Part shown: positions 7,057 through 13,826 of the stretch, in pieces | Numbering within the stretch: the stretch's first letter is position 1 | Layout: each line of letters opens with the position of its first letter | Assembly (NCBI GenBank): GCA_017958935.1 | Contig: JAGDBR010000260.1 | Span: forward strand, 1-14,823 | DNA length: 14,823 nt | Direction: 5' to 3' | Origin: Lachnospiraceae bacterium | Lineage (GTDB): Bacteria; Bacillota_A; Clostridia; Lachnospirales; Lachnospiraceae | The notes under the pieces: generated by a model | Told to the model about the DNA's origin: nothing | What the model saw: only the letters and a program-made list of their open reading frames with translations | The model's database searches: none | Made by a program: the position numbers and the translations under genes

Positions 7057-7073
7057 CTTTTGAAAGGTGAACA
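7051..7073. promoter_or_regulatory. 23-bp imperfect palindrome over the PBP -35, candidate operator
   Basis: The left arm TGTCCACTTTT (7051-7061) and right arm AAAGGTGAACA (7063-7073) pair at 9 of 11 positions around a central G at 7062. The left end coincides with the -35 hexamer of the PBP promoter and the rest lies directly upstream of it, between the two divergent genes. A dimeric regulator bound here would compete with RNA polymerase. I do not recognise the site as that of a named regulator. Confidence 0.5.
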
Positions 7074-7180
7074 ATGTGTGATCGCGCCGAAATGCGTAAC
7101 GCGGCCGCGTGTTTTCCGACATTCATGGCAAAGGACAGTTTCCGGCAGGGCTTAACGCTTTGCCGCAAAGGAGGAGAAAG

Positions 7181-8197
7181 ATGAAGAACAGGACCGGAAT
7201 GACGGCCGCGGTTGCCCTTGTGCTCGCGGCGGCGATGATGCTCGGGGCGTGCGCCCGCGCAAAGACACCGGCAGAGGCTTACGAATACCCGGCGGACTAC
7301 CCGAAGTACGGGACGGCCGACCTTGCACGGAACAAGGCCGGTCTGTCGGTGGAGAAAGAAGCCTACATGGAACAGCCCGATGCGCCGGACGGGGGTTTTG
7401 CTTATGCGGAAGACGACGACGCGAAGATCGTCTGGACCGGCACGGTATCGATGGAGACGACCGCCTGGGACGAGACTGCGGCCGCGCTGAGCAGTCTGTT
7501 CGCCTCCTACGGCGTCCAGGTGATGAATTCGCAGGAGCGGGGCGGGACATCCTACTATGAGAACGGCATGGACCGGAAAAGCGCGCGGTACGCGGAATAC
7601 ACGCTGCGCGTCCCGTCCGAACACTTCGCCGATTTCATGAAGGGGTTCGAGAACGTCAAGGGTTCGGTCACGTCGTCTTCGACGTCCCGTGCGGACATGA
7701 CGAAGCAGTATGACGAGAATGCGCTCGTGATCGACCTGCTGAACACCGAGTACAGCGAGCTGAAGGAGCTGATGTCGGAAGCAAAGGACCTGAGCGAGAT
7801 CCTGATGCTGCGCGACCGCATGACCGAAGTCATGAAGGAGATCAAGATCCTGTCGCAGACCAACAACACGATCGATTACGACGTGCAGTATTCGCGGGTG
7901 ACGCTGTCGCTGCGCGAGGTCATGGTCTACACGGATCCGGACAAGGGCGAGTCCTGGTTCACCCGGTTCGGGAAAGCGTTCACCGAAGGCGCGTCCGATT
8001 TCGCGGACTTCCTCGGGGACGTCGCGATCTGGTTCAGCGGCCACCTGTTCTACCTGATCCTGGCCGTCGCGATCATCGGGCTCCCGGTCTTCCTCATCGC
8101 GCGTAAGATCCGGAAGAAAAAAGGCGTGAAGAAGAGCAGGAAGAAAGTATCGGCAGAGAAGACGGAAGAAGTGCCGGAAGAAAAGGCGGAAGCCTGA
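7181..8197 (+). CDS. DUF4349 family lipoprotein with C-terminal membrane helix
   Basis: A 338-residue envelope protein of unknown function. A basic N-terminus and hydrophobic stretch end in a lipobox, LGAC (21-24), predicting lipidation at Cys24. An acidic, poorly ordered stretch (25-80) leads into the DUF4349 domain (about 82-310). This contains the segment AEYTLRVPSEHFADFM (138-153), SSSTSRADMTKQY (165-177), a long helical coiled-coil region (about 178-228) and NTIDYDVQYSRVTLSL (229-244). A membrane helix at about 288-308 precedes a very basic then acidic cytosolic tail. The start at 7181 has a near-perfect SD (AAAGGAGG, 7167-7174) with 6-base spacing; an upstream in-frame ATG at 7109 lacks one and would bury the signal peptide. 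With both a lipid anchor and a membrane helix, both ends of the extracytoplasmic domain are tethered. It is divergent from the PBP gene, so a cell-wall role is possible but unproven. Confidence 0.9.
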   Translation: MKNRTGMTAAVALVLAAAMMLGACARAKTPAEAYEYPADYPKYGTADLARNKAGLSVEKEAYMEQPDAPDGGFAYAEDDDAKIVWTGTVSMETTAWDETAAALSSLFASYGVQVMNSQERGGTSYYENGMDRKSARYAEYTLRVPSEHFADFMKGFENVKGSVTSSSTSRADMTKQYDENALVIDLLNTEYSELKELMSEAKDLSEILMLRDRMTEVMKEIKILSQTNNTIDYDVQYSRVTLSLREVMVYTDPDKGESWFTRFGKAFTEGASDFADFLGDVAIWFSGHLFYLILAVAIIGLPVFLIARKIRKKKGVKKSRKKVSAEKTEEVPEEKAEA

Positions 8198-8236
8198 CAG
8201 GAGAATCAGCGGGCCTGAAAGGACGGGTCCGAAGCG

Positions 8237-8268
8237 GCCCGGTCTGCAGCGGCAGACCGGGCTTTTTT
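8237..8268 (+). terminator. Intrinsic terminator after the DUF4349 gene
   Basis: GCCCGGTCTGC (8237-8247) pairs perfectly with GCAGACCGGGC (8252-8262) around the loop AGCG, followed by six T (8263-8268). It lies 39 bases after the stop codon and separates the lipoprotein gene from the next operon. Confidence 0.95.
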
Positions 8269-8303
8269 GACCGCAAAAACGGTGGCGCGCACCGCGCGGA
8301 CTG

Positions 8304-8312
8304 TGCTATAAT
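8304..8312 (+). promoter_or_regulatory. Extended -10 promoter of the hydrolase/maturase/GH36 operon
   Basis: TGC followed by TATAAT (8307-8312) is a perfect -10 with the extended TGN element. At the expected -35 position (about 8283-8289) the sequence is GC-rich with no resemblance to TTGACA, so the promoter would depend on the extended -10 or an activator. Transcription should start near 8319, giving a leader of about 36 bases. Confidence 0.7.
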
Positions 8313-8354
8313 CGTATCGGGGGAAAACACTTGACGGCAAGAAAGGAGCGCAAC

Positions 8355-9122
8355 ATGTGGAACGGTTTTAATACAGGCGATTACGCCGGACAGATCTCCG
8401 AAGTGATCCGCATCCGCGGGAACGGCGGAGACGCGGTCCGCGCCTATTACGCGCGGCCGCTGGGCGCCGGGCCTTATCCCGGACTCGTGCTGATCCCGCA
8501 CATGCCGGGCTGGGACGAATGGTGCCGGGAGACCGCGAGACGCTTCGCGGAGCACGGCTACAGCGTCGTCTGCCCGAACATTTACGACCGCGTCGGCACG
8601 GATACGCCGGCGGCGCTGGCATCCCGGGCGCGGGAGCTGGGACTGCCGACGGATGAATCGGTGCTCGGCGACACGCAGGGTGCGATCGATCACCTGCGGG
8701 CGCAGATGAATTCGAACGGAAAAGTGGGCGTCATCGGCATGTGCTCGGGCGGCAGGCATACCTTCCTCGCGGCCTGCAAGTGCGAGGGCGTGGACGCGGC
8801 GGTCGACTGCTGGGGCGGCGGGGTCATCCCGAATCCCGCGCGGCGCATGCCGCAGCACACGATGTCGCCGATCGCGGCGGCTGAAGACCTGCAGTGCCCG
8901 CTCTGCGGCATCTTCGGGAACGAAGACCAGTCGCCGACACGCGCCGAGGTCGACGAGACCGAGGCTGTTCTGAAGAAACTCGGCAAGGAATACGAGTTCC
9001 ACCGCTACGACGGCGCGGGGCACGGCATCTGGTATTACGACCGGCCGATGTACCGGCAGCAGCAGGCGATGGACTCCTTTAACACTGTGCTCGCCTTCCT
9101 GGACAAACATCTGAAGCAATGA
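8355..9122 (+). CDS. Dienelactone hydrolase family alpha/beta-hydrolase
   Basis: A 255-residue cytosolic alpha/beta-hydrolase of usual DLH length. The oxyanion/entry region is PGLVLIPHMPGW (42-53). The nucleophile elbow is GMCSGG, with Cys130 as nucleophile, as in true dienelactone hydrolases. Asp191 in GNEDQSPT and His223 in AGHG complete a Cys-Asp-His triad. Family members hydrolyse dienelactones or other small esters and lactones; the substrate here cannot be read from the sequence. The start at 8355 has SD AAGGAG (8343-8348) at 6 bases; the in-frame TTG at 8331 is upstream of that SD and is rejected. Its stop overlaps the next gene's start (ATGA at 9119-9122), so the hydrolase and the radical SAM enzyme are translationally coupled, which suggests a shared pathway. 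Confidence 0.88.
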   Translation: MWNGFNTGDYAGQISEVIRIRGNGGDAVRAYYARPLGAGPYPGLVLIPHMPGWDEWCRETARRFAEHGYSVVCPNIYDRVGTDTPAALASRARELGLPTDESVLGDTQGAIDHLRAQMNSNGKVGVIGMCSGGRHTFLAACKCEGVDAAVDCWGGGVIPNPARRMPQHTMSPIAAAEDLQCPLCGIFGNEDQSPTRAEVDETEAVLKKLGKEYEFHRYDGAGHGIWYYDRPMYRQQQAMDSFNTVLAFLDKHLKQ

Positions 9123-10318
9123 TGGAAAAAAAGCCCATTGTCGTGATGGTCAAACCGGTCGGAAGCCGCTGTAACATGCACTGCGCATATTGCTATTACC
9201 TGGAAAAAGGGCGGTTCTCCACACATGCGACCCAGACCGTTATGGACATGGATCTGCTGGAAAAAATGATAAAGGAAACGGTGGAGGCCTCGCCGGGCTC
9301 CGTCGTTTCGTTCGTCTGGCACGGCGGCGAGCCGACGCTCGCCGGCCTGCCGTTCTACCGGAAGGCGCTGCAGCTTCAGCGGCGGTATCTGCCGGAAGGC
9401 CGTACGGCCTGGAACAATCTCCAGACGAACGGGCTTCTATTGGACGACGAGTGGGTCTCGTTTCTGTCCAGGCACGGCTTTGACGTCGGGATCAGCCTGG
9501 ACGGCAGCGCGTGCGTCCATGACGCGAACCGGAAGGACCTCGGCGGACACGATACTTACGAACGGGTAAAGGAGAACGTCCTGCGCTGCGTGCGCGCCGG
9601 CATCCGGCCGGACCTGCTGTGCACGGTGAACGCGGAAACGGTCCGCGACCCGCTCGGCGTCTACAGAAGTTTAAGAGAACTGAACACGGGCTGGATCCAG
9701 TTCATCCCGATCGTCGTGCGGAAAGAAGACGGGCCGGTCGCCTTGGAGAACGCGCCGGGCGTGAAGCTTTCCGCGGAATCCGTGACGCCGAAGCAGTACG
9801 GGGACTTTCTCTGCGCGGTGTTCGACGAATGGATCACGCACGACGTCGGGCGCACGGACGTCCAGCTGTTCGCGGAGACGGCGCGCGTGCTGTCCGGTCA
9901 GGAAGCCTCGCTTTGCTGGATGGCCGAGACCTGCGGCCGGGTGCTGATCGCCGAGGAGGACGGGGCCGTCTATGCCTGCGATCATTTCGTGGACGAGGAG
10001 CACCGGCTGGGGTATCTGAAGGATCGGCCGCTGCAGGAACTCGCCGGACTCGAAGCGCAGGAAACATTCGGACAAAACAAGAAGAGCGGACTGACCGCGC
10101 AGTGCGGCGCCTGTCCGTATCTTCGTTTCTGCAACGGCGCCTGCCCGAAGGACCGCTTCGGCGTGTCTTCGGACGGGGAAGCCGGGCAATATGTGCTCTG
10201 CGGCGGACTGCAGGCGTTCTTTGCTCATGCGCTGCCGCCGATGACGGCCGTGATGGGGTGGCTGAAGGACGGCATGGAGCCTGAGAAGGCCATGCGGCGC
10301 GTGCGGCGGCTGCTGTAA
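9119..10318 (+). CDS. Anaerobic sulfatase-maturase-like radical SAM/SPASM enzyme
   Basis: A 399-residue radical SAM enzyme resembling anSME, which oxidises a Cys or Ser in a sulfatase to formylglycine. The radical SAM cluster motif is CX3CX2C at Cys18, Cys22 and Cys25 (SRCNMHCAYCYYLEK), followed by WHGGEPTL (67-74), QTNG (102-105) and ISLDG (125-129). The SPASM region has Cys272 with GX4C ending at Cys287, then CX2CX5CX3C at 329/332/338/342 and a final Cys361, so ligands for two auxiliary clusters look complete. Asp288 in CDHF lies where the proposed catalytic Asp of clostridial anSME is found. The start is ATG at 9119 or 9122; both are coupled to the preceding stop. No sulfatase is encoded in this window, so the partner must lie elsewhere, or the enzyme is a related SPASM maturase with another substrate. 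Confidence 0.88.
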   Translation: MMEKKPIVVMVKPVGSRCNMHCAYCYYLEKGRFSTHATQTVMDMDLLEKMIKETVEASPGSVVSFVWHGGEPTLAGLPFYRKALQLQRRYLPEGRTAWNNLQTNGLLLDDEWVSFLSRHGFDVGISLDGSACVHDANRKDLGGHDTYERVKENVLRCVRAGIRPDLLCTVNAETVRDPLGVYRSLRELNTGWIQFIPIVVRKEDGPVALENAPGVKLSAESVTPKQYGDFLCAVFDEWITHDVGRTDVQLFAETARVLSGQEASLCWMAETCGRVLIAEEDGAVYACDHFVDEEHRLGYLKDRPLQELAGLEAQETFGQNKKSGLTAQCGACPYLRFCNGACPKDRFGVSSDGEAGQYVLCGGLQAFFAHALPPMTAVMGWLKDGMEPEKAMRRVRRLL

Positions 10319-10333
10319 GGCGGCCTGCGCAAA

Positions 10334-10353
10334 AGAGGATCGGCAGATCCTTT
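10334..10353 (+). other. Short hairpin between the maturase and GH36 genes
   Basis: AGGATC (10336-10341) pairs with GATCCT (10346-10351) around GGCA, extended by G-U and A-U pairs to 8 bp. The tail is only TTTC, so termination would be weak. It lies in the 50-base gap before the GH36 gene and could modestly reduce downstream expression. No separate promoter was seen in this gap. Confidence 0.4.
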
Positions 10354-10368
10354 CGGAAAGGGGAAAAG

Positions 10369-12036
10369 ATGTCAGCGTTTCGCTATTCGGCAGCGGTCCG
10401 TCTTCAGAACGGGACGGAGAAGGTCAGCGGAGAGGAAAAGATCGTCTGGACGGCGGGGCAGGACGGAAGTCCGCTGAAGACGGCTGTCCTGCATGCTTCC
10501 TGCAGCGTTCCGGACGGCGTCCTGGAGGACGCGCAAGCGGTGATCCCGGTCAAGGCGTCGGAAGACACGATGATCTTCATGAACGGCTATCAGACCTGGA
10601 CGTACTGTCCGGAATACACGGTCCGTGACAGGATCCGCGGCCTGCACGGCCTGCCGAAGCCCGGCGTGCGGGCTTTCGACCTGGACCGCTACGGCGACTA
10701 TCATTTCGTGGATTACCCGAACAGAAAGGGCGTCATGCACGGCGTCTCCTACTGTTATTTCAGAAAAGGCGGGACCTACCGCCTGATCGCGTCGCTGAAC
10801 GAGTCGCCCGGCTACACGCTGTTCCTGTACGACGCGAACAAGGGCGAACTGCGGATCACGCGCGACTGCGCCGGGATCCGGACGGAAGGCCCGTACCCGG
10901 TCTTCGATCTGTTCTTCGCGGAAGGAGAAGAGGACGCGGTCTTCGACGCATGGTTTGCCGAACTGGGCATCGCGCCCCGGAAAGCTGCGCCGCTGACCGG
11001 ATATTCGAGCTGGTACAACCGTGACGAGAACATCACCGAAGCGGACATCCTGCAGGATCTGGAGGGATGTGCCGGCGTGCTGTCGCCGGGCGACCTGTTC
11101 CAGATCGACGACGGCTGGGAGAGCGCGGTCGGAGACTGGCTGGAGCCGGATGAAAAGAAATTCCCGCGCGGCATGAAATACCTCGCGGACAGGATCCATG
11201 AAAAAGGCTTCAAGGCCGGCCTCTGGCTCGCGCCGTTTGCCGCCGCGAAGAAATCGGCCTACTGCCGCGAACACGGCGAGCAGCTGTACATGCATGACGG
11301 CAAGCCGTACTCCGCGGGCTGCAATTGGGGCGGCTTCTATGCGCTGGACATCGACGATCCGGACGCCGAAGCCTATATCCGGGAGGTCTTCCGGCGCGTC
11401 TTCGACGAATGGGGCTTCGACCTCGTGAAGCTGGATTTCCTGTACGCGGCCGCGTTTTTCGGCAATGAGAAGGAGACCCGCGCCGGACGGATGATCCGCG
11501 CGATGAAGCTGCTGCGCGAGGTCTGCGGCGACAAGCTGATCCTCGGCTGCGGCGTGCCGCTGATGCCGGCGTTCGGGATCGCGGACTATTGCCGGATCAG
11601 CTGCGACGTCGGCCTGGACTGGGACGGCAAGGGCATCATGAAATACATCCACCGGGAGCGCGTGTCCACGCGGCAGGCGGTCGGGAACGCGATATTCCGC
11701 CGCCAGCTGAACGGCCGCGCCTTCGGGAGCGACCCGGATGTGTTCTTCCTGCGGGACGAGAATCTCGAGCTGTCCGAAGAGGACAAACGGCTCCTTGCCG
11801 TGAGCTGCGCGCTGTTCAGCACGATCCTGCTGAACTCGGACGACATGTCGCGGTATTCGGAAGCGCAGAAGAACACCTGGGCACAGATACAGCGCATCCG
11901 GGACGCGAAGGACGTCCGGGTCCGCCACGTTCTTTCGGCGGACGGCCGGAAAGAACTCACGGTCTCGTACGTTCTGGACGGGGAGACCTTCAGCCTGCCG
12001 GTCCCGATCTTCGAAAAGCACGGAGGAAAAACATGA
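10369..12036 (+). CDS. GH36 alpha-galactosidase / alpha-N-acetylgalactosaminidase-type glycoside hydrolase
   Basis: A 555-residue retaining glycoside hydrolase of clan GH-D. The N-terminal beta-sandwich region (about 1-205) contains MNGYQTWTY (71-79). The TIM barrel (about 208-485) contains GYSSWYN (211-217), QIDDGWE (245-251), GLWLAPF (284-290) and the nucleophile motif DLVKLDF with Asp356. The general acid/base is predicted to be Asp413 in ISCDVG. A short beta domain closes the protein. At 555 residues it is shorter than the roughly 700-residue GH36 enzymes typical of lactobacilli. It has no signal peptide, so it should act on transported oligosaccharides in the cytosol. The SD is an AAAGGGG run (10357-10363) 5 bases before the ATG. 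It overlaps the deaminase-like gene by ATGA, implying that the released sugar feeds that enzyme. GH36 includes both alpha-galactosidases and alpha-GalNAc-ases; which activity applies is not resolved. Confidence 0.9.
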   Translation: MSAFRYSAAVRLQNGTEKVSGEEKIVWTAGQDGSPLKTAVLHASCSVPDGVLEDAQAVIPVKASEDTMIFMNGYQTWTYCPEYTVRDRIRGLHGLPKPGVRAFDLDRYGDYHFVDYPNRKGVMHGVSYCYFRKGGTYRLIASLNESPGYTLFLYDANKGELRITRDCAGIRTEGPYPVFDLFFAEGEEDAVFDAWFAELGIAPRKAAPLTGYSSWYNRDENITEADILQDLEGCAGVLSPGDLFQIDDGWESAVGDWLEPDEKKFPRGMKYLADRIHEKGFKAGLWLAPFAAAKKSAYCREHGEQLYMHDGKPYSAGCNWGGFYALDIDDPDAEAYIREVFRRVFDEWGFDLVKLDFLYAAAFFGNEKETRAGRMIRAMKLLREVCGDKLILGCGVPLMPAFGIADYCRISCDVGLDWDGKGIMKYIHRERVSTRQAVGNAIFRRQLNGRAFGSDPDVFFLRDENLELSEEDKRLLAVSCALFSTILLNSDDMSRYSEAQKNTWAQIQRIRDAKDVRVRHVLSADGRKELTVSYVLDGETFSLPVPIFEKHGGKT

Positions 12037-12806
12037 GGATCATCGTCAGCCCGGACGCGTCTTCCCTCGGAAGACAGGCCGCCGCCCTGGCGGCAGAGAA
12101 GATCAACGCCGCCGTTTCGGAGCGCGGGACGGCCCGGATCGTGCTGTCGACCGGCGCTTCGCAGTTCACGACGCTGGAAGCGCTGATCCGGCAGGACGTC
12201 GACTGGACGCGCGTGGAAATGTATCATCTGGATGAATACGCGGGACTTCCCGTAACCCATCCGGCTTCTTTCCGACGTTATCTTCAGGAGCGGTTCATCT
12301 CGAAGGTGAAGCTGAAGGACGTGCACCTCGTGGACGGCACCGCGGCAGGGATCGAAACCCTGACCGCGTCGCTGAGACAGACGCCCGTCGATCTCGGGCT
12401 CATCGGGATCGGAGAGAACGCGCACATCGCGTTCAACGATCCGCCCGCCGACCTTGAGACACAGGAAGCCTACATTTTCGTGGACCTGAACGACGCGTGC
12501 AAGCGCCAGCAGGTGCGGGAAGGCTGGTTCGGGAATACGGACGAAGTACCGAAGCAGGCCGTCTCGATGACGGTCCGGGAGATCCTGAAATGCCGCGCAA
12601 TCATCTCGGCCGTGCCGTTCGCCGTCAAGGCGGACGCCGTCCGGAAGACACTTTACGAAGACCGGACGCCCGACGTGCCGGCGACGGTCCTGAAATCGCA
12701 CCCCGATTTTACACTGTTCGTGGACGAAGCCTCGTTCTCGGCGGTCGATCCCGTGAAGATCCGGCCGGCCGCGGGCGTTCCGTTCACGCTCGAATACCGC
12801 CCGTAA
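12033..12806 (+). CDS. Glucosamine/galactosamine-6-phosphate deaminase-like protein (NagB/6-phosphogluconolactonase superfamily)
   Basis: A 257-residue cytosolic protein of the NagB fold. Recognisable motifs are LSTGASQFTTLEAL (38-51, phosphate loop), HLDEYAGLPVTHPASF (65-80, with Asp67 equivalent to the proton-abstracting Asp72 of E. coli NagB), GIGENAHIAFNDPP (125-138) and DEVPKQAVSMTVREIL (170-185, where NagB has its Pro-x-x-Ala substrate region). Canonical NagB converts glucosamine-6-phosphate to fructose-6-phosphate and ammonia. Here the residues aligned with NagB Asp141 and Glu148 appear to be Asn129 and Asp136, while His131 is kept, so this is a divergent subgroup and its exact substrate is uncertain. 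The ATG lies within the ATGA overlap with GH36 and has GGAGG (12022-12026) upstream. Galactosamine-6-phosphate is a reasonable alternative substrate given the GH36 neighbour. Confidence 0.83.
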   Translation: MRIIVSPDASSLGRQAAALAAEKINAAVSERGTARIVLSTGASQFTTLEALIRQDVDWTRVEMYHLDEYAGLPVTHPASFRRYLQERFISKVKLKDVHLVDGTAAGIETLTASLRQTPVDLGLIGIGENAHIAFNDPPADLETQEAYIFVDLNDACKRQQVREGWFGNTDEVPKQAVSMTVREILKCRAIISAVPFAVKADAVRKTLYEDRTPDVPATVLKSHPDFTLFVDEASFSAVDPVKIRPAAGVPFTLEYRP

Positions 12807-12830
12807 GGGCAGAAAACGCTGAGGAGGCGC

Positions 12831-13661
12831 ATGATGAAGCATAAGATGATCCGGATCCTGACGGGCATCCTGCTGCTGGGAACGGCGTGTCTTTCACAGA
12901 CGGGCCGGGTCCGGGCGGACTTGATCTGGGAACCGTCCGGCAACGATTTCTTTTCAAAGCACCGGGAGGAGATGAGGCTGGAAGACCACTCGTTCGACGT
13001 GCAGGCACCCGGGGGAAGCACGCCCGTCTATGTGTCGCCGGTGTCGAATATGCGCGTGGGCACGCTGGAAAACGGCACGCGGGTGCTGGGCTCCTATTCC
13101 TACACAGGGGATGACGGCGTGAAGTGGATCATCATCGACCGGTTCGGGAGCGCCGAAGTCGAAGGCTGGGTCCCTGCGGATCATCTCTGGCGCGTCTACG
13201 ACAGCGGATTGTTCGCCGAACAGCACGGGAGCACGTTCACGTCCGAAAAGGGAACGGTGGTCATTTCCGGCGAGGAGCACGTCTGCCTTTACCGATATCC
13301 GGGCTGCCCGGACGAGCCGCCCGCCTTCGGGGGCGGGGGCGAAACGTTCGAGATCCCCTATTACAACGTTTTCACGGAGGCCGATGGCACCCGGTGGGGG
13401 CAGACAGGCTACGTGCGCGGATTAAGGAACTACTGGATCGATCTCGACGCGCCGGACAAGCTGCCGGAGGAACTCTATCCGGACGGCTGCCCGGTCTATG
13501 ACACGCGCATCGCCCCGGAACCCCTGACAACACCCGTCGTCCCGAAGCCGGACCGCACCCTTTTATACGTTGGGATCGGCGTCGGCGCAGCAGCCCTGGC
13601 CGCCGCGGCCGTGTTGATCTTCCTGAAGAAAAAGCCTTCCGGCGGCAGCACGCCGGAATAA
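12831..13661 (+). CDS. Secreted SH3-like domain protein with C-terminal membrane anchor
   Basis: A 276-residue envelope protein. A signal peptide (about 1-29, cleavage likely after VRA) exposes DLIWEPSGNDFFSKHREE. A bacterial SH3-like region (about 55-120) contains VYVSPVSNMRVGTLENGTRV and EGWVPADHLWRVYD. A second beta-rich region (about 135-205) contains a Gly-rich insert and paired Cys152/Cys159. A Pro-rich stretch (228-240), a membrane helix (about 245-265) and a KKK stop-transfer sequence finish the protein. Such SH3-like proteins are common in Clostridia and are assumed to bind cell wall or sense envelope state; no enzymatic motif is seen. SD GAGGAGG (12821-12827) lies 3 bases from the first ATG and 6 from the second (12834), so the second Met may be the true start. 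It is 24 bases after the deaminase-like gene and ends the operon. Confidence 0.82.
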   Translation: MMKHKMIRILTGILLLGTACLSQTGRVRADLIWEPSGNDFFSKHREEMRLEDHSFDVQAPGGSTPVYVSPVSNMRVGTLENGTRVLGSYSYTGDDGVKWIIIDRFGSAEVEGWVPADHLWRVYDSGLFAEQHGSTFTSEKGTVVISGEEHVCLYRYPGCPDEPPAFGGGGETFEIPYYNVFTEADGTRWGQTGYVRGLRNYWIDLDAPDKLPEELYPDGCPVYDTRIAPEPLTTPVVPKPDRTLLYVGIGVGAAALAAAAVLIFLKKKPSGGSTPE

Positions 13662-13675
13662 GGCAGGACATTTGC

Positions 13676-13703
13676 GGACCGCCCGCCCCGGGCGGTCCTT
13701 TTT
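13676..13703 (+). terminator. Intrinsic terminator at the end of the GH36 operon
   Basis: GGACCGCCCG (13676-13685) pairs perfectly with CGGGCGGTCC (13689-13698) around CCC, followed by five T (13699-13703). It begins 14 bases after the stop of the SH3-like gene. Confidence 0.95.
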
Positions 13704-13740
13704 CATGCCCGAAAATGCACGCGTCCCGGTCATTTTTTCA

Positions 13741-13770
13741 TTGCTTTTTGCCCCGGTTTCGTAGTAAAAT
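13741..13770 (+). promoter_or_regulatory. Candidate promoter of the PfkB kinase gene
   Basis: The region 13730-13810 is markedly more AT-rich than its surroundings. TTGCTT (13741-13746) and TAAAAT (13765-13770) are separated by 18 bases. A second possible -10, TATAAA at 13780-13785, lacks a good -35. Both are upstream of the SD at 13815-13819. Confidence 0.55.
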
Positions 13771-13792
13771 GTATTCTAGTATAAAGCGGTCA

Positions 13793-13806
13793 TGAAACCG
13801 ATCAAA
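13793..13806 (+). promoter_or_regulatory. cre-like site (catabolite control, CcpA type)
   Basis: TGAAACCGATCAAA matches the Firmicute cre consensus TGWAANCGNTNWCA at 13 of 14 positions, including the central CG. It lies downstream of the candidate -10 elements and upstream of the SD, a position where CcpA binding blocks transcription. The consensus is degenerate, so chance cannot be excluded, but a sugar kinase is a typical CcpA target. Confidence 0.45.
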
Positions 13807-13826
13807 CAAAGAACAGGAGAATGACG

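Noticed and set aside
6952..7122. N-terminal extension of the PBP to an upstream ATG at 7122
   Set aside because: The extension crosses the PBP promoter and palindrome and adds 57 residues unlike any PBP N-terminus.
4369..7155. Very long plus-strand open frame opposite the PBP gene
   Set aside because: Composition is mostly Arg, Val, Leu, Asp and Gly with no domain; the minus strand encodes an intact PBP with all catalytic motifs.
8331..8354. TTG start eight codons upstream for the dienelactone hydrolase gene
   Set aside because: A good SD lies between it and the ATG at 8355, so the ATG is the better start.
10372..12021. Long minus-strand open frame opposite the GH36 gene
   Set aside because: No motif, no plausible start context, and the plus strand carries a full glycoside hydrolase.
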